From Aquatica leii (taxonomy: Eukaryota > Arthropoda > Insecta > Coleoptera > Lampyridae), in NCBI GenBank assembly GCA_035610365.1, contig CM069433.1, forward strand, positions 127,614,545 to 127,678,544: DNA of 64,000 nucleotides. Direction: 5' to 3'. The notes under the pieces were generated by a model that had not been told where the DNA came from, did not search any database, and saw nothing but the letters and a program-made list of their open reading frames with translations. This document shows positions 11,397-19,049 of the stretch, piece by piece (positions within the stretch are counted from its first letter, which is position 1; every line of letters starts with the position of its first letter). The position numbers and the translations under genes were made by a program.

Positions 11397-12430
11397 ATGT
11401 CTGAGCCTGTAGAATTACCAGAAGCTGTCCCAGAAACCGATGCGCAAGTAAATTGGATTTGCAACTTGCGAAAAGAAGAATTGATCCAAACCCTGAGAAT
11501 ACATCAATTAGAAACCACCGGTAATGTAAATGAGTTAAAAGCACGTATGATAAATTTCATACGAACTGGAGAACGTCCAGCAACTATGCTCACCTGCCCA
11601 AGAAGCCAAGGTACTTCCCGGCCATCATCACCGACCCCGTTACAAGCCGCACCACCAGTAACATTTACGTTTTCAGCTGTCGCACAGGTATGTGAATGTG
11701 TACGTAAATGGGGAATAAAATTTGATGGAAAAGTAGACCCGATTTCATTCCTCGAGCGAATTGAATTCCAGAAAATTAATTATGGAATCCCAGGTACCAT
11801 GTTATTACAGGCGCTTCCGGAATTATTGAAAGATAATGCTTTTTTGTGGTACCGTAATAACCGTGATCAATGGACTCGATGGGAAGATTTCATCGTTCAG
11901 TTTAAACAACGTTTTCTAGGTCCCCGATTCCAATCCCGTCTTGAAGAAACCATTCGAAGTCGACTTCAAAAAGAAGGAGAAAAAGCAGGCGAATACATCG
12001 ATGCTCTTCAAACGCTTATGACCAGACATGGCCAGATGTCCCCCGAAAGACAACTGGAAAGAATATATGAAAATCTACAAACATCGTATAAGTTATATAT
12101 AAAAGAAACGATTATACGAACCTGGCTGAATTACAACAGTTAGCTCACGACTTCGAAGAGATAAACAAGCCGAACTCCGTCCAACGCCAAGCCACCCGTT
12201 CTGCACCTAATCCTCCACCGATGAACGTTGTCCAGAGCCCACAGACGCCTGATCTTTCCCGAGTGTATAATCGCACAGCAGTATGCTGGCGATGCGGCCA
12301 ACGAGGCCATTTTAAGACGCAATGCCGAGGACAATTCAAGCTGTTTTGTTCGCGATGTGGAAAAGATGGAATCTACTCCAGAGATTGCCCCTGTCCCCGG
12401 TCGGGAAACGGACAAGGCCGGCTAGAATAG
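11397..12430 (+). pseudogene. gag: gypsy Gag (SAP-like N-terminus, capsid, two zinc knuckles), one frame break
   Basis: Translation from ATG at 11397 gives a Gag of about 340 residues in two frames. Residues about 22-56 (NLRKEELIQTLRIHQL then GNVNELKARM) resemble a SAP DNA-binding motif, which is unusual at a Gag N-terminus. The capsid region (retrotransposon-gag domain) follows, including RFLGPRFQSRLEETI. Around 12099-12107, in TATATAAAAGAAACG, the frame must slip by minus one to continue; otherwise translation stops at 12143. The second frame carries CWRCGQRGHFKTQC and CSRCGKDGIYSRDC and ends at TAG 12428-12430. Gag builds the particle and packages RNA. The first slip sits in an A-run and may be a mutation or a sequencing error; the gag-pol transition is a separate, canonical site. 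Confidence 0.88.
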
Positions 12431-15400
12431 CAGAGCCGCTACTAGTCACTTCGGCCAACCCAGGCTCCACCAATTCCGCCGAATGGACCTCCTGGTTAAC
12501 AAAGGTTAAAAGTTTCTTTTCCAGATCAAAACCGACGGTACCTGCCCTAGCCACCATAGATTCCCGGTTATTCTTGCCCATACGAATTTATGGACACTAT
12601 TTTCAAGCCCTTGTAGATACTGGTGCAGCACGCAGTTACATCAGCTCCCGGCTACAACCCCTCGTCACCCAGGATATGCGACCAACAAACGGACAAGACA
12701 ACCGCGTGCAATTGGCCAATGGAAACATCCTACAAACTAACGGAAATTACACGTTTCCAATCCAGGTAGGATCACAAACCTTACCGCTCAATTGTCAGTG
12801 TTTAGACGGCTTGACTACCGACGTCCTTGTTGGCTGGGATTTCTTGTTAGCTCACGACGCCATTATCAAAGTAAGAGAAAACGTTGTCATCTTAAATAAC
12901 GAACCAGTCCCGTGTAATAATAGTAATAATCCAGGCCTCGGAGGCATCCGTAGCATTTCAGAATCCGAACTACCCGCTCTCAATTTATTCCTGGAAGAAG
13001 AATTAGAAAAATTTAAGTTGTTAACAGGACCGGCTTCAGGTATCACTCACCGAATAACGCTGAAACCAGGCGTTGAACCCGTGAAACAGAGATACTACCC
13101 TCGGAACCCGGCGATGCAACAAATTATGGACCAGGAGATTGATCGAATGTTGCGTGAAGAAGTTATCGAACCTTCTCGAAGCCCGTGGAGTTCACCGGTA
13201 GTATTAGTCCGCAAACCAACAGGGAAATATCGATTCTGCATCGACTTCCGTCAAGTTAACGAGCTCACCGTCAAAGATGCCTACCCGATACCTTTTATCC
13301 AGGGCATTTTGGACAAACTTCGTGGCGCGAGGTACATCAGCACGTTAGATCTGAAAGATGGTTATTGGCAAATCCCGATGGATCCAGAAAGTAGACCAAT
13401 CACCGCATTTACCGTGCCTGGCCGTGGTCTATTCCAGTTCAAAGTAATGCCTTTTGGATTACACTCGGCTCCTGCTACATTTCAGCGTCTTCTGGACGAG
13501 GTGATAGGCCCAGAGATGGATTCTAAAGCTTTCGCATACCTAGATGACATTATTGTGTTAGGTTCCACATTCGAAGAACACCTCCAAAACTTACGAGAGG
13601 TCTTCCACCGCTTAAGAGCTCGAGGACTTCGATTACAAGAAGACAAATGTTCCTTTTGTCAGTCCGAGTTAAAGTATTTAGGTCATCTTGTTAATAATAC
13701 AGGTATCAAACCCGATCCGGAAAAGGTGGACGTTATTACTCAACTCTCTGCTCCTACTACGACGAAACAACTGCGAAGATTCCTGGGAATGGCCTCCTGG
13801 TATAGGAAATTCGTACCCGGATTCGCCCAGCTTGCCGCACCTCTAACCGAACTCCTGAAGAAAAGCACCAAGTATAGGTGGACTGAATCGCAAGAAACTG
13901 CATTCGAAGAACTAAAGAAAGCACTTACTACAGCTCCTGTCCTGACATGTCCGAACTTCCAAGTGCCGTTTTTACTCCAAACCGATGCAAGCACTAGCGG
14001 TTTGGGAGCCGTCCTGATCCAGGTTCACGAAGGAGAAGAGCATGTCGTTGCGTATATTAGCCGAGCCCTAACCAAAGCCGAAAAGAATTATTCGATTATC
14101 GAATTAGAGTGTCTTGCTGTGGTTTGGGCCATAAGAAAACTAAAAGGATACTTAGAAGGGTATCGTTTTCAGGTAAGCAGCGACCATCGAAGCCTCAAGT
14201 GGCTTAAAACCATGGAAAACCCCACGTCTCGTCTAGCCCGATGGATCCTGGAACTACAACAATTCGATTTCGAAATCGTATATCGCCCTGGAACCCAGAA
14301 TGTTGTAGCCGACACCCTGTCCCGTTTACATGAAGAAGAAGAGAAGCCACACCAAATTGCCACCGTGTCCGAGGATCCGTCTCCAGGTCGTTGGTATCAG
14401 CAGATGTTGCGAAAAGTACAGGAGAAACCGGATGAATGGCCAGAATTCCAAATACACAACGACCAGTTGTATAAGAATTTCCCGATGGCGAGTCCTGAAG
14501 TTAGCGAAGGGCTACAGTCTAGCTGGAAGTTATGTGTCCCAAAGCCACAACGACGCCAGGTCCTGGAAGAGTGCCACGACGCAGACACGGCTGGACATTT
14601 AGGAGTCGCCAAAACGTTGAAACGAGTGTTTCAGAATTATTATTGGCCAGGTATATCTCGCGACGTCCGGAACCACGTACGCCGGTGCCAGAAATGCAAC
14701 GAATATAAGGGTCAAGTAGGAAAACCAGCCGGAAAAATGCACTTCTACCCGAGTCACCAACCCTGGGAGATCGTGAGCGGTGATTTGATGGGACCATTTC
14801 CGCGGTCAAAGAAAGGTAACTGCCATTTATTAGTGTTGCAGGATAAATTCACGAAATGGACCGAATTGCGACCATTGAGAGCTGCTACCACTACCGCAAT
14901 TATCAAAGCCCTGAAAGAGCAGATCCTCTACAAATTTGGCACGCCTAAAGTCATAATCACCGACAACGGACCGCAGTTTACCAGCAAAAGTTTCCGCGAG
15001 GAATTAGCGTCCTTCGGCATCGAGTCTCGCCTCACACCCCCGTACACCCCGCAAGCGAATCCAGTAGAGCGCATGAATAAGGTGGTAGGCGTCATGATCG
15101 CTCAAACTACCGGTCCGGATCAACGAAACTGGGACCAAAGCCTGGACGAAATCGCGTTCGCCGTAAATACGTCGCACCATACGTCAACAGGATTTACTCC
15201 CGCGCTGCTCAATTTTGGCCGAGAATTGACAGCACCGAACGCCCTGCACCGAACCCTGAATCCGGATGTTCCGACAGGCGAGCCCGATGCTTCTGAACAC
15301 GCCCAGGTAATCCACAAGTTACAAGATCTATTTCAGGTTACTCGTGATCGACTCACGCAAGCCTTCGTGCAACAAAGTCACTATTATAACCTGAGACGCC

Positions 15401-15771
15401 GACCGTATCGCCCTCGAGTAGGAGATGCCGTTTATAAAAAAGAAAGACCCCTGTCCGACAAAGCCAAGGGATTTGCAGCCAAATTAGCACCGAAATATTC
15501 CGGACCGTTTATAATTAAGAACATTCTCTCGCCCGTAATAGTCGAGTTGAGGCCTCCAGATTCACGCAAGACGATAGCCCGTGTCCACGTGAAAGACCTC
15601 AAGTGCGTCTCCGACACTCAGGAAAACCTCGCTCAGCCGGCGTTGGAAACAGCGAGGATTGATCCAGTCGCAGTTACTAATCGAGTACCGCCCAGTACAG
15701 CAACACAACCACCGAGGTATCTTTTCGATTACTACCAGCACCGCCGTGGTAAGATCGTAAAAGAATTGTAA
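12322..15771 (+). CDS. pol: gypsy Pol polyprotein: protease, reverse transcriptase, RNase H, integrase
   Basis: This frame is open for 1149 codons. Its first ATG overlaps gag and is probably not used; entry is expected through the frameshift site at 12403-12409. Counting from that ATG, the protease active site LVDTGAA has DTG at 99-101. RT carries CIDFRQVN and the catalytic AYLDD at 405-409. RNase H has LQTDAS (554-557 for TDAS) and an ELECLAVVWA helix. Integrase has an HHCC zinc region (H-AGHLG, CQKC) and a core with D821, D881 and E916 in the D,D-35-E spacing. The C-terminal module contains PKYSGPF. No stop or missing catalytic residue is visible, so the polyprotein looks potentially functional. 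It copies the element RNA to DNA and inserts it into the chromosome. Confidence 0.96.
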   Translation: MPRTIQAVLFAMWKRWNLLQRLPLSPVGKRTRPARIAEPLLVTSANPGSTNSAEWTSWLTKVKSFFSRSKPTVPALATIDSRLFLPIRIYGHYFQALVDTGAARSYISSRLQPLVTQDMRPTNGQDNRVQLANGNILQTNGNYTFPIQVGSQTLPLNCQCLDGLTTDVLVGWDFLLAHDAIIKVRENVVILNNEPVPCNNSNNPGLGGIRSISESELPALNLFLEEELEKFKLLTGPASGITHRITLKPGVEPVKQRYYPRNPAMQQIMDQEIDRMLREEVIEPSRSPWSSPVVLVRKPTGKYRFCIDFRQVNELTVKDAYPIPFIQGILDKLRGARYISTLDLKDGYWQIPMDPESRPITAFTVPGRGLFQFKVMPFGLHSAPATFQRLLDEVIGPEMDSKAFAYLDDIIVLGSTFEEHLQNLREVFHRLRARGLRLQEDKCSFCQSELKYLGHLVNNTGIKPDPEKVDVITQLSAPTTTKQLRRFLGMASWYRKFVPGFAQLAAPLTELLKKSTKYRWTESQETAFEELKKALTTAPVLTCPNFQVPFLLQTDASTSGLGAVLIQVHEGEEHVVAYISRALTKAEKNYSIIELECLAVVWAIRKLKGYLEGYRFQVSSDHRSLKWLKTMENPTSRLARWILELQQFDFEIVYRPGTQNVVADTLSRLHEEEEKPHQIATVSEDPSPGRWYQQMLRKVQEKPDEWPEFQIHNDQLYKNFPMASPEVSEGLQSSWKLCVPKPQRRQVLEECHDADTAGHLGVAKTLKRVFQNYYWPGISRDVRNHVRRCQKCNEYKGQVGKPAGKMHFYPSHQPWEIVSGDLMGPFPRSKKGNCHLLVLQDKFTKWTELRPLRAATTTAIIKALKEQILYKFGTPKVIITDNGPQFTSKSFREELASFGIESRLTPPYTPQANPVERMNKVVGVMIAQTTGPDQRNWDQSLDEIAFAVNTSHHTSTGFTPALLNFGRELTAPNALHRTLNPDVPTGEPDASEHAQVIHKLQDLFQVTRDRLTQAFVQQSHYYNLRRRPYRPRVGDAVYKKERPLSDKAKGFAAKLAPKYSGPFIIKNILSPVIVELRPPDSRKTIARVHVKDLKCVSDTQENLAQPALETARIDPVAVTNRVPPSTATQPPRYLFDYYQHRRGKIVKEL
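12403..12456 (+). promoter_or_regulatory. probable minus-1 ribosomal frameshift signal between gag and pol
   Basis: The heptamer GGGAAAC occupies 12403-12409 and is read in the nucleocapsid frame as G GGA AAC, exactly the phase needed for simultaneous minus-one slippage. The pol frame is minus one relative to this frame. Eighteen bases later comes the gag stop. Six bases after the heptamer a possible stem begins: GGCCG at 12416-12420 can pair with CGGCC at 12452-12456, enclosing a smaller AGC/GCT pairing. The heptamer and phase are seen directly; the structure is inferred. Confidence 0.75.
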
Positions 15772-15823
15772 GTAGAAACCTAGTTATGTCTCTCCCTCAA
15801 CCCCTGTGTTCGTCTTTTCCCCC

Positions 15824-15835
15824 AGGAGAGGGTGG
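15824..15835 (+). other. polypurine tract
   Basis: AGGAGAGGGTGG lies directly upstream of the 3-prime LTR, the normal position for priming plus-strand DNA synthesis. A TA dinucleotide separates it from the LTR start TG. Confidence 0.8.
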
Positions 15836-15837
15836 TA

Positions 15838-17403
15838 TGTAATAAATCGGAAGTCCGCCGCATATTTGTATTCAAAAATTTTTATAATTTCAATCAAATT
15901 ACGCGTGAACTTAGAACCCTACGCATCTAAACCCCTTCCTGACCGACGAAGCGCGCGCCATACCCCTCTCCTGTGTCCTCATACGTGACCCGCTATAAAA
16001 GGAGATCCCTGAAACAAACTTCACTTAGCCTTACTTAGCCTTAATCCTGTTTACCTGTGCTCTACTTACCTGTAAACCGAATTAACCTGCCGAAATCCAG
16101 TAACGACAACCTCGCACCGTCTCTTGATAATTCTATCCGTTTTAATAATTAACCAGACCGTCCGCTATTCACCTTGCTAATTCTCTAATCCGTTTATTCA
16201 ATAACAACCGCTACGTCTTGGCCTTCTCTCCTGAAACCGACTAATTATTCCTGTTACCAGAACCTGTTACACCGAACTAACCTGTTAAAATTTGATATTC
16301 CTGTTAACACCGAACCTCGCACCGTCCCTTGATTAATTCTTTAGTAATTGCACCGATTAACCTGACCAAACGCGATTCACCTGGCCCATTCTTTCGCTTG
16401 TTTTGTGTTTCGATAAATCCTCGTACTGACCAGATTTCTTGTATTTATTCATTCACGATTGTTGACCTGTTAGTAAGTTCACCGTTTAAGTAATTTCCAG
16501 TCCAGCCTTGTACCGAAACCAGTAGCATCGCAGTGCTAGAATAGTAGGAGTTTAAGTGTACAAAGTAACTAAGCCTTTTGTATCGGGGTACTCGCTACAA
16601 CTGCTTATTTACAATTGTTAACTTACCCTCGACAAACTCTGTTACAGACTACAGTTAACTCGGTACGTTTGTAATCGTTTAACCACCTAGCGTAAGGTGA
16701 ATTCTCGAGTTTAACAAAAATAGTGCATTGGGGAACCGTAGCGTAGATTTGTTATAACTCGTTGGTTTATCCACCTGCAACGTATAGATTCACAAGAGCT
16801 AAATCTACGAGCATATTAAAACAACAATCACCTGAATTCAAGTATCAATCGTAGTATGTTCAATACGTTTTCCTGGTCGAATTAAATTGTATTAACTTCT
16901 CGAATCACCCTGGTACTCAGAATTAATTACCTGTAGAAATACCGTTTGCAATTAAGCCTGTAGTTTATTATCTCCGTTTAATACTTACCTGCAATTAGTA
17001 CAAAACACGTGTTGTTAACCTCAACAAGCAATCACACAAACTTCCCGTATTATTGTCAACCTGATCCGAAATAAATATTGTAGATCCAGTTACTTTGCAC
17101 AGTAATCCTTTCCCGTAATTATCCGATTAACTCACCCACGTTCTTTACTATATTTATTGTATTTATCAGTACTAAAAATTACAACTTTCAGATATAAACG
17201 GAAGTCGATCGCAGTGTTACCATTACTTGGGGAATTACAGGATTGGTTAAATAAAATACATACAATACTTTTACTATACTACATACAGTGTATACCGTAA
17301 ATAAATACAATTGTCAACTTTGTAAATTAATTAACTCTTAAATTAATTCTCTACCTTAGCTGAGCTACCCAACCAGTAACCTGAACCAGTACGTATCAGT
17401 ACA
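15838..17403 (+). repeat. gypsy 3-prime LTR
   Basis: This is a copy of 9696-11262, beginning TGTAATAAATCGG and ending CAGTACA. The only difference I find is GATCCCTG here against GATCCCCTG in the 5-prime copy. The flanking ATCT at 17404-17407 matches 9692-9695. Confidence 0.97.
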
Positions 17404-17407
17404 ATCT

Positions 17408-18038
17408 GGTAATGCAACTCGTGGAAACCTGGATTCTACTATAATTATAGGTACATATGTTTTTATTTATTTCAAAATTTTAAATAAACTCGAATTACGT
17501 TGAAATCACAACTAACAAGATTTCTCTTTTGTGGTTATTATTATATTCTAAATTTTTCTACAGTATTATTGTTTTATTGATAAGACAACTAATATATGCC
17601 AGTGCCTGAAACTTTGTTTCTTATTTTTGTATATTTTATTTAATATTATTTGGTATACTGTGTATACTTGGCGTCCAATCCATTTTCTGGTCTTACATAA
17701 GTATCGGATTGTTTCATTGGCAGCCTAGCTTACTAATTTTGCCAAGCCTTTCAGACTTACAAGCTAATAGAAGGCCATAGAGTAAAACTTAATTTGCCTG
17801 TAGATAACTATTTAGACGGTTGTTATGAATACGATTATTATAAATGCAACTAATTTTGAATACAACTAATACTAATAAAATAATAAATAAAATGTATAGC
17901 AAACGATACTTAAGAAAAACAACTTACAAGTAATTTATTTCTGACTATCACTGGAGATTTAAAAACTATTTAATTACACTTGGCACACGCGTTAGAAACT
18001 TCGCAACTTATGTAGTTAGACCGACTGATAGTAACGTA
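17408..18038. other. gypsy flank and probable 5-prime untranslated region of the LINE
   Basis: No gene was seen. The last part, from roughly 17940, is probably the 5-prime untranslated region of the LINE that starts coding at 18039, but its exact 5-prime end and target duplication could not be fixed. Confidence 0.4.
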
Positions 18039-19049
18039 ATGGCGGACGGTGTAAGCGAAAGTGCGAGTGCTCTTAGTAAAACGTGCAGAAAATGTAAAAA
18101 TACAGCTCAAAGTGGATTAAAATGTGTTAGGTGTGACACTGTGTCGCATGCGAGTTGTGTAAAATTATTAAAAAACATCAAAAGAATTGATGACAAAACG
18201 ATTGACTGTTGTAATACAGTAGATCAGGTGGGGAAATCTCAGTTAAATGGCGGAGCCTTAAGTGATGTAAGTGTTGAAAGTAAAACTCTAATTCTTGAAA
18301 TAAGTTACTTAAAAAAACTGTTAGAACATAAACAGTTACTTATTGATAATCAAAAAACCACGATCTGGTCCCTACAAGAACAGATTAAATTGTTAAATAA
18401 GGTAAATGTAAATAAACAAACTTATGCGACATCTGTGAGTAAAACTCCAAAAACTACTAAAAATATTTCAAATGCAATAATAACAAATCCTGCAGTAATC
18501 AATACGTCCTTGCCGAGTTCAATAAATACCGATAAAAGTTTATCAACAACTGACAATGTGAACTCTATCACAATAATAAACAAACCTGACAATAAATCTG
18601 CCGTAACAGATACAAAACCTACTGCTACTGTAGATAGTGTTTTAAATAATTTAAATACGTTTTTAGAAAGTGATAATGTTCAAGAAGAACCTTTTACTGA
18701 AGTTGTCTATAAGAAACGGAAGCCGCGCACCTCAAATACACCCATTATAGGCGAACTTGAATTAAATAGCGAAACTTCGTTAAAAGCTGCACCAAAATTG
18801 GCCTTTTTACACGTTTATAGACTTCATCCTGATACCAAAGTGGATGATTTGACCACGTTTTTGAAGCCTACCTTTTCAGAAGCTGTCTGTGAACAATTAA
18901 GATCTGCTAAACCGGAAGCTTATTCGTCTTTTAAGGTTACAATTGATAACAGAAATTTAAAGAAAGCGATGAACCCAGCATCTTGGCCCAAAGGGACTTG
19001 TATAAACCGTTTTTTTCACAAAAGGAATACACCATTAACTGTAAAGTAG
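18039..19049 (+). CDS. LINE ORF1 protein with PHD-like zinc finger and coiled coil
   Basis: The ORF gives 336 residues from ATG 18039. Near the N-terminus is a Cys/His-rich finger (CRKCKNTAQSGLKCVRCD, then HASC), resembling the PHD-like fingers in ORF1 of CR1/Jockey-group LINEs. A Leu-rich coiled coil follows around residues 83-127. A Ser/Thr/Asn-rich linker leads to a C-terminal segment (LHVYRLHPDTKVDDL, then NPASWPKGTCINRFF) typical of ORF1 tails in these elements. The product would bind element RNA and help target-primed reverse transcription. It overlaps the downstream endonuclease/RT frame by 67 bases in another frame, so translation of the second frame needs reinitiation or a similar mechanism. 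No defects were seen. Confidence 0.8.
   Translation: MADGVSESASALSKTCRKCKNTAQSGLKCVRCDTVSHASCVKLLKNIKRIDDKTIDCCNTVDQVGKSQLNGGALSDVSVESKTLILEISYLKKLLEHKQLLIDNQKTTIWSLQEQIKLLNKVNVNKQTYATSVSKTPKTTKNISNAIITNPAVINTSLPSSINTDKSLSTTDNVNSITIINKPDNKSAVTDTKPTATVDSVLNNLNTFLESDNVQEEPFTEVVYKKRKPRTSNTPIIGELELNSETSLKAAPKLAFLHVYRLHPDTKVDDLTTFLKPTFSEAVCEQLRSAKPEAYSSFKVTIDNRNLKKAMNPASWPKGTCINRFFHKRNTPLTVK

Larger units (their letters stand above)
9696..17403 (+). mobile_element. Ty3/gypsy LTR retrotransposon, almost complete, 7.7 kb
   Basis: The element runs from 5-prime LTR through PBS, gag and pol to a polypurine tract and 3-prime LTR. It is bounded by a 4-bp duplication ATCT at 9692-9695 and 17404-17407. 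The LTRs begin TGTAATAAATCGG and end CAGTACA. They are 1567 and 1566 bp long and differ, by eye, only in the count of C residues near 9864. Pol order is protease, RT, RNase H, integrase, which defines Ty3/gypsy. No envelope gene is present. The only visible defect is a one-base frame change in gag near 12100. Near-identical LTRs imply recent insertion. Confidence 0.97.

Noticed and set aside
12095-12110. A second programmed frameshift inside gag at TATATAAAAG
   Set aside because: It does not fit the X XXY YYZ pattern in the gag frame, and two programmed slips in one Gag would be exceptional; a one-base mutation or sequencing error is simpler.
12852-15617. Several minus-strand open frames of 60-96 codons opposite the gypsy pol gene
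   Set aside because: They are antisense shadows of a GC-richer coding region, with no motifs and no promoter evidence.
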